Origin: Providencia rustigianii DSM 4541 | GTDB lineage: Bacteria > Pseudomonadota > Gammaproteobacteria > Enterobacterales > Enterobacteriaceae | Assembly: GCF_000156395.1 (NCBI RefSeq) | Contig: NZ_GG703817.1 | Span: 567,409-631,408 of the forward strand | Direction of reading: 5' to 3' | DNA length: 64,000 nt | Shown: piece by piece, positions 50,158 through 58,906 of the stretch | Position numbering within the stretch: position 1 is the stretch's first letter | Layout: each line of letters starts with the position of its first letter | Translations under genes and position numbers: made by a program | The notes under the pieces: model-generated | What the model saw: only the letters and a program-made list of their open reading frames with translations | Told to the model about the DNA's origin: nothing | Databases searched by the model: none

Positions 50158-50306
50158 TCTGCAAATTTTTATTTGACTAGAATATCATCAACCTACAACA
50201 TTTCCTTTCTATAAATATAGCTCTAGTTTTTTTTAAATTACAACATTAAATTAACAGAAACTGTGCATTTTTACGTAAAGGTCAGATAATCTGTAGGAAA
50301 TATCAT

Positions 50307-50346
50307 AAAAAGCCACAAAAACCAATGCGTTGTCAATCTTTGTGGC
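50307..50346 (-). terminator. terminator of endA
   Basis: GCCACAAA pairs with TTTGTGGC; on the minus strand five T follow. It lies 11 bp after the endA stop. Confidence 0.75.
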
Positions 50347-50356
50347 AATATCTAAA

Positions 50357-51382
50357 TTAGATCGGTTTACAATTGCCCGCTAATTGATACCCTTTAGTTT
50401 GTGCCTCAGCTTCAGTAGAAAACATTTCTGCATTTTTATCTGCCGTGGTTTTAAAACCTGAACAGTGCGCCAAATGATATTTTTTAGTATTACGATTTCC
50501 TTTCACTTGTTGAACAGTATTATTCGCTGGCGTACTCTGCTCTACCGATTTTACGGGTTTGGCTGATTGCCCCGTTAAACCTTCTGCACCATTTTTATGT
50601 CCTAAGTCCCAACTTTTTTCTCCTGTCACAAACGGGTTATTATGCCCCATCACTTTTGCAATGCGCTGGTCGCGTTGTTTTTCCCATTCATTCACAGGAT
50701 ATTGTTTATCCCATGCCATAAACAATTGCTGCTGTTGGCGAGACATAGATAAGTTATAGCGATCATGCATATAGAAATAAACACGAGCAACTTGCCCTTT
50801 AACTTCATCACGAGGTTCAAAGACGCGTTGTTTAAAATCAATACGGCTACGACACATTCCATATGAATATGGCGTATTCTCAGGAAGCTTTCCGAAACTC
50901 CAATTACTACGATCACCATTCACTTCACCAATCGAAGGCGCTAAATTGTGCATATCGGCCTCCATACGAGCAAATACAGGATCTGAAGAAACACAGTTTT
51001 TACGCCCGCCATTTTGCCAACATTGACGCTGATGGCCAAAAACCCATGCTGGAACAATATGTTCCCACTCAATACGTTCCGCACGATTTTGTTGTTTACG
51101 AACTTGGTAGCCACAGGATGCTAAATCAACTTGTCCACCACTTTTACCAACCCACTCCCACTGACAACCACAATAGAGTGTTCCCTCTCCTTGATGATTT
51201 TGGTCGATATAAACTTGGTTTTTACTCAATGATTTTGCTTCAGGAAATGAGCTAGGTGCTGCATAGACTGAATGGCTAATGAAGGAAAAAATAAGAATTA
51301 ATGCAAGATGTAAATACTTATAGATTGAATATTGTTTCAAAATAACACCACTGATGAGAAAAAGTCGATAAATTAAATACAA
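50357..51382 (-). CDS. endA: endonuclease I with C-terminal Ada-like metal-binding domain
   Basis: A periplasmic nuclease of the EndA/Vvn family. A signal peptide (KYLHLALILIFSFISHSVYA) precedes the catalytic block RIEWEHIVPAW, whose His is the general base, with ADMHNLAPSIGEVNGDRSN as the metal-binding stretch and several Cys for disulfides. Residues after about 265 are extra compared with the 235-residue E. coli EndA: a linker and an Ada-type zinc domain (GNRNTKKYHLAHCSGF, then GYQLAGNC). The start is uncertain: ATG 51382 has no ribosome site, and TTG 51340 gives a more normal signal peptide. Degrades DNA outside the cytoplasm. Confidence 0.88.
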   Translation of the reverse strand: MYLIYRLFLISGVILKQYSIYKYLHLALILIFSFISHSVYAAPSSFPEAKSLSKNQVYIDQNHQGEGTLYCGCQWEWVGKSGGQVDLASCGYQVRKQQNRAERIEWEHIVPAWVFGHQRQCWQNGGRKNCVSSDPVFARMEADMHNLAPSIGEVNGDRSNWSFGKLPENTPYSYGMCRSRIDFKQRVFEPRDEVKGQVARVYFYMHDRYNLSMSRQQQQLFMAWDKQYPVNEWEKQRDQRIAKVMGHNNPFVTGEKSWDLGHKNGAEGLTGQSAKPVKSVEQSTPANNTVQQVKGNRNTKKYHLAHCSGFKTTADKNAEMFSTEAEAQTKGYQLAGNCKPI

Positions 51383-51545
51383 CGAGTAAGTTATTCATTC
51401 AAAAATAGATGAACACAATATGAATACACTCTAGTTGGATGAAATATAAGTCTTTTTAATATCAATTGGTACTTTATTTTAAGGGATAAAAATCAATATC
51501 AGAATTTAGGTAAAAAATAATAAAAACTAACTTACTCGAATATCT

Positions 51546-51595
51546 ATCAATAAAAGTTAGCCCAATCTCTAAATCACGGGTTAACTTTTATTGAT
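51546..51595. other. 18-bp inverted repeat between endA and yjjB
   Basis: ATCAATAAAAGTTAGCCC (51546-51563) pairs with GGGTTAACTTTTATTGAT (51578-51595), with one G-T mismatch and a 14-base loop. It lies 33 bp after the yjjB stop and may act as its terminator, although a clean T-run is missing. Confidence 0.6.
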
Positions 51596-51627
51596 CATTT
51601 TATGAATATGAAGGCGGTATGTTGATA

Positions 51628-52089
51628 TCAAACACTGGGTTTCTTGCGATATAGCCATAATCCGGGAAGAGAGATACCGATAGAAAGTGCTCCTACAATA
51701 AAAGATGCCTTTAAAAAGTAGGTAACAAGCGTTTCCATTAGCTCAGGGGTATAACCGTACTGGGATATTTTCACAACGGAGATCATCGCGATATAGGCAC
51801 TGATACCGGGAAACATGGGGATCACTGCAGCAACAGTAAAGACTTTAGGATGCGCTAGCCACCAGCGAGACCATTGAATTCCAATCATTCCGATTAAGGT
51901 GGCAGCTAAAAAACTTGCCCACTCAATTTGTAATCCGAATGACATTAAAATCATCCGCGATCCATACCCAATTGCGCCTAATAATCCGCAATATTTTAGT
52001 GCTCTCACCGGAACATTGAATACCATCGCAAAACCAATGGCAGGGATCGCCGCGAGCAACATCTTCCAGATTAATTCCAATAAAAACAT
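51628..52089 (-). CDS. yjjB: YjjB, small subunit of a threonine/serine-type exporter
   Basis: A 153-residue membrane protein with about five hydrophobic helices; [23 protein letters not shown] is the ThrE_2 motif. ATG 52089 overlaps the yjjP stop (TAATG). E. coli YjjB (157 residues) works with YjjP; the pair is reported to export succinate, and the family also includes threonine/serine exporters. The longer frame from 52176 lies inside yjjP and is not needed. Confidence 0.88.
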   Translation of the reverse strand: MFLLELIWKMLLAAIPAIGFAMVFNVPVRALKYCGLLGAIGYGSRMILMSFGLQIEWASFLAATLIGMIGIQWSRWWLAHPKVFTVAAVIPMFPGISAYIAMISVVKISQYGYTPELMETLVTYFLKASFIVGALSIGISLPGLWLYRKKPSV

Positions 52090-52895
52090 TAGGCCCACTC
52101 CCTCAAATTCCAGATAGTCATGGCTAGAACGACGCCAATACAGGTCGCTAGCGTCAACAAGCTTGCCATCACCCAACGAGCAATCCCCGTATTAACATGC
52201 CCCTTAAACATATCTGCTACTGCATTTATCAAAGGAAAACCAGGAACCAGCAACAATACACTCGCAGCCATCGAAATAGTCTCAGTGACTTCAAAATAAG
52301 GAATTTTTAGTAATAAACCCGATACCGAAGTCGCAACAAATGCGGTAATACAAAAATTGATCAGTGGATTTATTTGATTTGATGTCAAAACCTGACGAAT
52401 AAACATCGCGCAACCACTCGCTAAAAACGTGATAAACGCGCTTTCTAGTCCACCGCCATTTAACGAACTAAAGCAAGCGCAAGATAACGCTACCATTAAA
52501 ACCATGAGCCAACGTGGATAACGTAGCGGCTTGATACTATTTAATTTTTTACGTAATTGTTGGCGATCAAGTAAATGATGCTCTACGAGAATGACAGCAT
52601 GCTGAACCTCTGTCACCACATGCATATTAATCCCGCGGTCAATAATGCGGCGAGTTGATGTTAGGCATCGACCATCCACGATAGTCGTTAACACGAGGGA
52701 ATTCGATGAAATTGCACTGTCCACCTGATTTGCCCCTAGTGCAATACCTAATCGAGTCGTTAATTGTTCGACAAGCATACTTTCCGCACCATGCTGTAGC
52801 AGCAATAAACCACATTCAATACATAATTTGGTGATTTCCCTTTGCACATCAACACTTTTATCTTCTATATGCTGATCAACAACGCTATCCTTCAT
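52089..52895 (-). CDS. yjjP: YjjP, large subunit of a threonine/serine-type exporter (DUF1212)
   Basis: A 268-residue protein with a soluble N-terminal half ([22 protein letters not shown]) and about five membrane helices in the C-terminal half ([17 protein letters not shown]). It forms an exporter with YjjB; substrates of E. coli YjjPB include succinate. A TetR-type gene is divergent 149 bp away and may control it. Confidence 0.88.
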   Translation of the reverse strand: MKDSVVDQHIEDKSVDVQREITKLCIECGLLLLQHGAESMLVEQLTTRLGIALGANQVDSAISSNSLVLTTIVDGRCLTSTRRIIDRGINMHVVTEVQHAVILVEHHLLDRQQLRKKLNSIKPLRYPRWLMVLMVALSCACFSSLNGGGLESAFITFLASGCAMFIRQVLTSNQINPLINFCITAFVATSVSGLLLKIPYFEVTETISMAASVLLLVPGFPLINAVADMFKGHVNTGIARWVMASLLTLATCIGVVLAMTIWNLREWA

Positions 52896-53044
52896 TGGAT
52901 CCCCCGAGGCTTTGTTAAAATTCAGATATTGATTTAGACATGATAATATTCATATATATCATAGAGGAAAATAATACGAAGAATTATGACCTCTTTCAGG
53001 TAAATTAACGCTACTATTTCATTTTTCGTTAGGATAATTATTTT

Positions 53045-53677
53045 ATGAGTCACCCCATTCCCGCAAAAACCCCAAAAGGTCAACGTCGCCATCAAGCACT
53101 CATTGCTGCTGCCGCTGAAGTTTTTCTGCAATATGGGTTTGAAGGAACAACGCTTGATATGATTATTGAGCGCGCGGGAGGTTCTCGCTCTACCTTGTAT
53201 AAGAGCTTTGGGGATAAAGAGGGTTTATTTTCAGCCGTTGTCGCCTATATGATTGATGACATATTTACGGAACCAGACAGTAAAGAACCACCATTACAAA
53301 CAATTGAAGCTGTATTATCATTTTATGGCTCGCGCTTTCTACGAAATGTGGTTAAGCCACAATCGATAGGGCTATATCGATTAATCCTCGGCGAATATAA
53401 CCGCTTCCCTGAAATTAGCCAGTTATTTTTTGAACAGGGCCCCGTTCAAAGTTACCAAAGGCTTACTCAAAAGCTTGCACAACTTCCTAATGTAAATGTG
53501 GATGAAAAACTGTTACTGAGTATCTCATCCCGCTATTTGGAAATGCTAAAAGCAGATGTATTCATTAAAACTTTTTGTGTGAAAAATTTTAAGCCCAACG
53601 ATGATTTTATCAACCAACAAATTGGTCTTTCGGTCGATATCATTGCCAGCTATATCCGTAAAATTAGTGCCACATAA
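53045..53677 (+). CDS. TetR/AcrR family transcriptional regulator
   Basis: A 210-residue regulator. The helix-turn-helix is at about 15-60 (AAEVFLQYGFEGTTLDMIIERAGGSRSTLYKSFGDKEGLF as landmarks), followed by an all-helical ligand domain. AGGATAATTATTTT precedes the ATG. Divergence from yjjPB points to control of that exporter. Ligand unknown. Confidence 0.87.
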   Translation: MSHPIPAKTPKGQRRHQALIAAAAEVFLQYGFEGTTLDMIIERAGGSRSTLYKSFGDKEGLFSAVVAYMIDDIFTEPDSKEPPLQTIEAVLSFYGSRFLRNVVKPQSIGLYRLILGEYNRFPEISQLFFEQGPVQSYQRLTQKLAQLPNVNVDEKLLLSISSRYLEMLKADVFIKTFCVKNFKPNDDFINQQIGLSVDIIASYIRKISAT

Positions 53678-53683
53678 ATTTTA

Positions 53684-54085
53684 TTAATTTAATACAGAAA
53701 CTGCTCGTTTTTGTGCTAATAATGCATTCTCTTCTAGATAAACCTCGGGCCCATAAAGCGATGAAATTACAGGTACCATTTTTTCCATTTCCAGTTTATC
53801 GCTACCATCCGACTGCAGCGTGATAACCATGGCTTGACAATATTTCACCATTCCCTCTCGAGCATCTTTCAGCCAACGACGAACCGTTTTCATACATTCC
53901 ATATCTTCCGCTGTTGGCTTGCCTTTAGGCTTCATCGGTGGATAAATCAAAGAAAATGACTCTTTTTTGGCAAGCAATAATTCTAGCTCAGCTAACCATT
54001 GCTGCGTTTCCCCCATTGACGATGGAAATGTATTCATTGAGCATACTGGCCAATCTTGAATATTTATAATCGTATTATTTGTCAT
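53684..54085 (-). CDS. uncharacterised cytoplasmic protein
   Basis: A 133-residue protein from ATG 54085 (an earlier start at 54100 adds five residues). I recognise no family. It is hydrophilic with a Lys/Pro-rich middle (PPMKPKGKPTAEDMECMKTV) and helical segments before and after; no signal peptide or membrane segment is visible. It is convergent with the TetR gene, 6 bp apart. Confidence 0.6.
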   Translation of the reverse strand: MTNNTIINIQDWPVCSMNTFPSSMGETQQWLAELELLLAKKESFSLIYPPMKPKGKPTAEDMECMKTVRRWLKDAREGMVKYCQAMVITLQSDGSDKLEMEKMVPVISSLYGPEVYLEENALLAQKRAVSVLN

Positions 54086-54318
54086 CACTATTCCATTCAA
54101 TATTAAAAGTGTACTAGAATGTACACTTTATACATTCCAAACGTCAATAATGATTCTCATTTATAATTTGCAATTTATGCTATTTCTAATTTTGACTATC
54201 AATATGGGGTGAGTTTGATAAAGATTAAATCAGCCCAAAATATTAATCGGCTGATGATGCCTTTTTTAAGTCACAATGCTATGCTGATTCAAATATGTCT
54301 TTCGAAAGTGAATATATT

Positions 54319-54612
54319 ATGAAAAAAATCCTTCCAATAGCATTCGGGCTATTTGCCGCGTTATCCGTCTCTCATGCAAGTGCAGGAAATGTGTGTGATA
54401 AGTATTTCAAAGAGATGAATGCTCTCGTCAAACAAGCTGAAGAGCAATATAAGAATGAACCAAATGCGGGAGAGCAAATTTCATTAATGAAATCACAGTT
54501 AGAGGAAGCTAAAAAAGCATTAGCAACCTACCCTGAAGAATCACAAGAGCAAGCTTGTAGTCAAGCATTAACCGCTATTGAGCAAGCCAAAGAAGCCGTA
54601 AATAACCAATAA
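54319..54612 (+). CDS. small periplasmic protein (DUF5339-like)
   Basis: A 97-residue protein. ATG 54319 (MKKILPIAFGLFAALSVSHA) gives a clean signal peptide cleaved after ASA; the frame extends upstream to 54295 without need. The mature part has two Cys (NVCDKYF and EQACSQAL) likely joined by a disulfide and a helical, Glu/Lys-rich core. It looks like the DUF5339 proteins of Proteus and Providencia. Function unknown. Confidence 0.72.
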   Translation: MKKILPIAFGLFAALSVSHASAGNVCDKYFKEMNALVKQAEEQYKNEPNAGEQISLMKSQLEEAKKALATYPEESQEQACSQALTAIEQAKEAVNNQ

Positions 54613-54626
54613 TACCCTTCAAATAT

Positions 54627-54654
54627 AAAAAGACCTGAATCATCAGGTCTTTTT
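54627..54654. terminator. bidirectional terminator
   Basis: AAAAAGACCTGA pairs with TCAGGTCTTTTT around ATCA. It serves the small periplasmic gene and the convergent universal stress gene. Confidence 0.9.
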
Positions 54655-54667
54655 ATTTGTTATCCAA

Positions 54668-55117
54668 CTATCTGACAACTAATACCGATATTTTGGCATA
54701 AGATACAATTCCCGAAGCGTTCGATCCGAGTAAATGTGTTGAAAAACTTGGGTTACGGGACCCAATAACAATTAAATCCGCATGAATATTTTCAGCTTCA
54801 GCTAAAACTTTATCCCTTGGTGAACCAAACTCTACCTTATAAGAGATTTTATCTGCAGGGTAATCGTATTTTTTAGCCAGTGAATCGATCAATTCTTTTA
54901 ACTGTTCTTCCGAACGCTCAAGGGCTTTTTTTGTAAAGGATGCTAGTAAATCATAATGATAACTGTAACTCATTGAGAATCTAGAGACATCTGGAACTGA
55001 GTGGAATAAATGAATATTTGCATTATCCATTTTTGCCAAGTGGATAGCATGTTTTAGTGCATTATCCGTTAATGTATCTTCTGAAATATCTACAGGAACC
55101 AAAATAGTTTTGTACAT
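54668..55117 (-). CDS. universal stress protein (UspF/UspG-like)
   Basis: A 149-residue UspA-fold protein. The N-terminus MYKTILVPVDISEDTL follows AGAGGGG; the ATP-binding signature GSRNPSFSTHLLGSNASG lies near the C-terminus (about 123-140), ending VLVVR. It is about 1 kb from a second Usp gene of the same type, with a small membrane protein between. Such proteins bind ATP and respond to stress. Confidence 0.88.
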   Translation of the reverse strand: MYKTILVPVDISEDTLTDNALKHAIHLAKMDNANIHLFHSVPDVSRFSMSYSYHYDLLASFTKKALERSEEQLKELIDSLAKKYDYPADKISYKVEFGSPRDKVLAEAENIHADLIVIGSRNPSFSTHLLGSNASGIVSYAKISVLVVR

Positions 55118-55282
55118 ATAAGCCCCTCTCAAGTATGTATCTCTCACTTATTTTTCTAGAAATCCAAGTGTATGAGATAACTGTTTAATGGTTATTTTCA
55201 TCAATAAAAGTATAGTCTGAATAAAATAAAAATGTCGTGAGCTTCTCGTCTAATCAATAAAAAATCACGTCAATCCACTCGA

Positions 55283-55621
55283 TTAATTATCTTCTAGATG
55301 CCATTTATGTAGTACACGATGGATAAATGGAGTCACAATTAAACCAACACTGATAATAAATACACTCTGTAAAAATAAACCGTAAATTGCGATAAAAAAC
55401 CGTCCAGTCTGAGTAATTGGTGCAGGCTCAATAGGCTGACCACTCAGCATAGAAAGTGCATTCAGCATAGACTCCATCAGTGAGTGCCCTTCTATAAAAT
55501 AAAAACCAATAATTCCCGGAAGTAGACCAATAAAAAAAACCAATATCGCTAAAAAATAAAAACGTAGTACCCTAAAAATAAAGTGTTCTACACGTAATAA
55601 TTCCTTAGTGAATTTTTCCAT
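55283..55621 (-). CDS. small two-helix membrane protein of unknown function
   Basis: A 112-residue protein from ATG 55621; an in-frame TTG at 55642 is less likely. Two hydrophobic helices (about 20-42 and 75-98) flank a hydrophilic loop GHSLMESMLNALSMLSGQ that loosely recalls the pore-helix region of two-helix ion channels, but no selectivity filter is visible. It lies between two Usp genes on the same strand, suggesting a shared stress role. Confidence 0.55.
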   Translation of the reverse strand: MEKFTKELLRVEHFIFRVLRFYFLAILVFFIGLLPGIIGFYFIEGHSLMESMLNALSMLSGQPIEPAPITQTGRFFIAIYGLFLQSVFIISVGLIVTPFIHRVLHKWHLEDN

Positions 55622-55712
55622 AAATAACCCAATCTTCCCCAACTAATCTACATAAAATATCCTCGGGTAAGATAACTGGAATACTTTATATTAAACTGAA
55701 AAATATCAAAAA

Positions 55713-55744
55713 AAGAACCTATACCAATCATGGTATAGGTTCTT
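55713..55744 (-). terminator. terminator of the second universal stress gene
   Basis: A 13-bp perfect stem (AAGAACCTATACC with GGTATAGGTTCTT) and 6-base loop; T-run on the minus strand. Confidence 0.9.
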
Positions 55745-55756
55745 AATATTAATTTA

Positions 55757-56185
55757 TTAACGTACTACGAGTACTGATGTTTCTGCGTAGCGAACAATAC
55801 CGGCAGCAGTTGAGCCTAATAGATGAGTCGTAATATTTGGACGACGAGATCCAATCACAATAATATCGGCATTGATATCTTTTGCCGTATTAATCACTTC
55901 ATCGCGAGGAGAACCAAACGTTATTGTATAGCTCACATCTGCCTGAGGAAGATCAATTGAATCCATCAGCATTTTCATATCTTCTTCTGCTTTCACCGTT
56001 GCTCGATCTTTGATTTCCATATAACCCAAAGCGTAAGCATTAATGATCGCTGAAGAGATAGGAAGCACGTGGATCAAATGAATTTTTGCACCTGACTGTT
56101 TGGCCAAATTAACTGCATGATGCACGGCTTTACTGGTTAATTCTTCTTCTGTTAGATCTATAGGGACCAAAATCGTTTTATACAT
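55757..56185 (-). CDS. universal stress protein (UspF-like)
   Basis: A 142-residue UspA-fold protein beginning MYKTILVPIDLTEEEL after a strong AGGAGGGG site. ATP-binding signature GSRRPNITTHLLGSTAAG and the VLVVR end closely follow E. coli UspF. It is similar to the Usp at 54668, probably by an old duplication. Confidence 0.9.
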   Translation of the reverse strand: MYKTILVPIDLTEEELTSKAVHHAVNLAKQSGAKIHLIHVLPISSAIINAYALGYMEIKDRATVKAEEDMKMLMDSIDLPQADVSYTITFGSPRDEVINTAKDINADIIVIGSRRPNITTHLLGSTAAGIVRYAETSVLVVR

Positions 56186-56479
56186 AACCCCTCCTGATAA
56201 GTGTTCAAATGAATATTAACTAGAAAATTATAGTCCAAATGCGGTAAATGTCTCTTAACTCAAAAGATAAATGAGATCTGTAGCTATAAATTCACAATAA
56301 TTTTTTTATAGCTATATTTTCCCCTCGAAAAAACACCCAAGAATGTAAAATATTTTTAGCTATCGTTATAATAAAATTAAGATAAAAAGCCAAAAGTAAA
56401 GCCTATTTTCTTGTTTTTATTATTTATTTTAACTAATTTTTACGGTTTTAAGGGGCAATTAATATTACAAAAAAAGGGG

Positions 56480-56508
56480 TTGATTTCTTAAATGAGAATG
56501 GTTATCTT
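56480..56508 (+). promoter_or_regulatory. ryhB promoter with Fur box
   Basis: TTGATT (56480-56485), spacer of about 17, TATCTT (56503-56508). A Fur-box-like TTAAATGAGAATGGTTATC (56488-56506) covers the spacer and -10, 13 of 19 bases matching consensus. This is the iron-repressed layout of E. coli ryhB. Confidence 0.78.
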
Positions 56509-56514
56509 TTATCT

Positions 56515-56612
56515 CGTGAATAGTTGAGTAAATTACTCAACTTTATCACAAACGACATTGCTCACATTGCTTCCAGTTTAGCAGGCCAATTCATTTGAGT
56601 TGGCCTTTTTTT
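56515..56612 (+). ncRNA. ryhB: RyhB small regulatory RNA
   Basis: The core ACGACATTGCTCACATTG, continuing CTTCCAGT (56552-56577), is identical to the conserved pairing region of E. coli RyhB. A 5' hairpin (GTTGAGTAA, A, TTACTCAAC) and a 3' terminator (AGGCCAATTC/GAGTTGGCCT with 7 T, 56583-56612) complete the three-part fold. The 5' end is estimated from the promoter. RyhB works with Hfq to repress iron-rich proteins during iron shortage. A target is suggested inside this window: the hemA leader. Confidence 0.92.
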
Positions 56613-56649
56613 ATTACATATCATTGATAGTTAATCAAAAAATAAACAA

Positions 56650-57429
56650 TTAGTTTTTACGAATCGCGCTACTAAAACTCCAATTTTTTAGATGACCAAC
56701 ATAAGTAAGACGCTCTGTAGGGACAAATGTAGGAACATCCCCCGAGCGCATATGCAGAATATCTGCGGGTGTAATCCATGATGAGTTACCTTCAAACAAC
56801 GGCACTCCTGCATATTTGTAAGCATCTAGGACAAACTGCGAACAAAAGAAACCGTTCGCTTGTTCAATATCATCACCTAGTTGAACTGTAGCGAGAGTTC
56901 TTAAACAAAAATTCCGAATTGTTTGTCCTACTAAGGGTAATTCACACACCCGTTTAGTGAGCATCCAAGGAGCAATCATGACAATCCCTTTCATGTTGTA
57001 CTTACCGCCATCATTCTGTTCAGAAAATTCACGTAACTTTTCTGCATGAAATGATGTCAGGTGATTATGCCGTAATACCACCATATTGTTAGAGTCATTG
57101 ATAGCTTGATCTAGACGAATAATTCTAACGCCACTTCCTACTGATTCTGCAACTTGACCAAAACCGAGATAAATAGAAGCGTGACTCACTCCGCTCACGC
57201 TAAATAAACGGATCCCCCACGAGTTCATTCCTGTTGCCGATGACAATAAAATATCTCCAGGCAACATATCGGCAACCGTTAATGGCTCGACAGAATCTTT
57301 AATCGGAATTGTATTGGCTTGTTGTATTGTAAATTTTAACTGATTCGATTGTTCATCCGTTTTAAATTGTGTAGAACAACCATTGATAAAAATAAAACTA
57401 ACAATCAATATCCAGCGAAATAATTTCAT
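56650..57429 (-). CDS. yaeF: YaeF family lipoprotein, papain-like (C92) peptidase fold
   Basis: A 259-residue lipoprotein with the lipobox INGC (Cys18) followed by Ser, consistent with outer-membrane sorting. The permuted papain-like catalytic parts are visible: His in SGVSHASIYLG near residue 83 and Cys in NGFFCSQFVLDAY near 200. E. coli YaeF shares GIRLFSVSGVSH-type and WITPADILHMR blocks. Substrate unknown. It is convergent with RyhB. Confidence 0.87.
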   Translation of the reverse strand: MKLFRWILIVSFIFINGCSTQFKTDEQSNQLKFTIQQANTIPIKDSVEPLTVADMLPGDILLSSATGMNSWGIRLFSVSGVSHASIYLGFGQVAESVGSGVRIIRLDQAINDSNNMVVLRHNHLTSFHAEKLREFSEQNDGGKYNMKGIVMIAPWMLTKRVCELPLVGQTIRNFCLRTLATVQLGDDIEQANGFFCSQFVLDAYKYAGVPLFEGNSSWITPADILHMRSGDVPTFVPTERLTYVGHLKNWSFSSAIRKN

Positions 57430-57664
57430 TTATGCCAATCCATTTTATGGTTATTTTTATAGGCGATTTTATCGTCTGAGGATGATTGTCTCATGAATTT
57501 ATTTTCAATCAATACATCAATTTTAGTGAAAGATCACACTTCAATCACAACTAACCCTCATATTGAAAATCTCTTAGTATAAATTCGTAATATGAAATTA
57601 AAGAAAAACATTTAATAACGCCTTCCGATAAGATAGTTTTAAAAGTCTGATTAAAATTATTTTA

Positions 57665-57694
57665 TTGACCATTATTTATGGTGGTCAGTATAGT
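57665..57694 (+). promoter_or_regulatory. promoter of the racemase gene with inverted repeat
   Basis: TTGACC (57665-57670), 18-bp spacer, TATAGT (57689-57694). An inverted repeat TGACCA...TGGTCA (57666-57687) spans from -35 to the spacer end and could be an operator. Confidence 0.5.
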
Positions 57695-57721
57695 AATAAA
57701 AATAACAAAATAGGACATAAC

Positions 57722-58420
57722 ATGATGAAAACCATCGGACTTATTGGTGGAATGAGCTGGGAATCAACCCTACTTTATTACCAACAAATTAATGAAGGCA
57801 TTAAACAACATTTAGGTGGATTACATTCTGCAAAAATTGCTTTATATAGCGTTGATTTTGCAGAAATAGAACATTTCCAATCCCATGGTCAATGGGACTT
57901 AGCCGCAGAACATTTAGCCAATGCAGGCCTTCGACTACAAGCAGCAGGTGCTGATTTTTTAGTATTATGCACAAATACAATGCATAAAGTTGCACCACAA
58001 ATTGAAGATATCTCTAAACTTCCGTTATTACATATTGCAGATGCCACAGGTGAATGCATTTCCAATACAGGTATTAAAACTATCGGGCTCTTAGGAACCG
58101 CATTCACTATGGAGCAAGCGTTTTATAAAAATAGGCTGAGTGATAAATTCGGATTAAATGTGATAATACCCAATGATGCTGACCGTAAGGTTGTTCATGA
58201 CATTATTTATAATGAATTATGCGTGGGTAAAATAAAGGAATCATCAAAAGCAGAATATCAACGTATTATGCGTCAATTAGTCAAACAAGGTGCAGAAGGA
58301 ATTATTCTAGGTTGTACTGAAATTACGCTATTGGTCGGTCAAGAAGATACTTCTGTTCCTGTTTTCGATACAACCGCTATACATGCCCAAAAAGCGGTAG
58401 AATTTGCTTTACAGAATTAA
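57722..58420 (+). CDS. ygeA: aspartate/glutamate racemase family protein (YgeA-like)
   Basis: A 232-residue enzyme with the two catalytic cysteines of the family: Cys83 (LCTNTMHK) and Cys198 (LGCTEITLL). The start MMKTIGLIGGMSWESTLLYY and HIADATGE match E. coli YgeA, which racemises homoserine and other amino acids. The ATG at 57722 follows AGGA; the longer frame from 57665 covers the promoter and is rejected. Confidence 0.92.
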   Translation: MMKTIGLIGGMSWESTLLYYQQINEGIKQHLGGLHSAKIALYSVDFAEIEHFQSHGQWDLAAEHLANAGLRLQAAGADFLVLCTNTMHKVAPQIEDISKLPLLHIADATGECISNTGIKTIGLLGTAFTMEQAFYKNRLSDKFGLNVIIPNDADRKVVHDIIYNELCVGKIKESSKAEYQRIMRQLVKQGAEGIILGCTEITLLVGQEDTSVPVFDTTAIHAQKAVEFALQN

Positions 58421-58542
58421 AATGTCATTTCCAACAATACGATTATTTTACCTCATCGTCCTATAACAACAAAATATGACCCGTTACTAGGACGATGATT
58501 ATAATAGCGATAATCAGTTCTTTTACTGAGTTTGAGCTTCTA

Positions 58543-58674
58543 TTAAAACATTGAGAACAAGAATAGCTCTGCAAACACACCACTATAGATGAAGTATTCT
58601 ACTGGGGTGACCACCATGCTGATGGTTCCCATCATTCCATGTGCAAGTATGTCCATCGGGTTAAACATTGCCAT
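58543..58674 (-). CDS. 43-residue small hydrophobic protein, unrecognised
   Basis: From ATG 58674, 43 codons to TAA at 58543, with a strong AAAGGAGAAATTACA ribosome site directly upstream. The peptide (MAMFNPMDILAHGMMG..., ending ELFLFSMF) is rich in Met and Phe with a hydrophobic second half (VTPVEYFIYSGVFAEL), compatible with one membrane helix. It is divergent from ttcA, inside the 486-bp gap 58421-58906. I know no homologue; the ribosome site is the main support. Confidence 0.55.
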   Translation of the reverse strand: MAMFNPMDILAHGMMGTISMVVTPVEYFIYSGVFAELFLFSMF

Positions 58675-58906
58675 TGTAATTTCTCCTTTTTAGATAAAAT
58701 TACCCTGAATTCTAGTCGATGTGTATCAGATAAATATCAATCTCATCTACTTCGCACCATTCTCCCTACATTCCAACTTTTTTGCGAATCTGTATCAAAA
58801 ATCCTCATCCATCTGGTATCATGTGCCTCTAAAAATTTCTTCTCCATACTTGAGCTTTGGTTTTACGCTAGGTAAAACATTTCGCGACAATAAAGAACAA
58901 CACAGA

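Noticed and set aside
58721-58906. N-terminal extension of ttcA
   Set aside because: The E. coli protein starts at the position corresponding to 58907, and the extension overlaps the probable promoter region.
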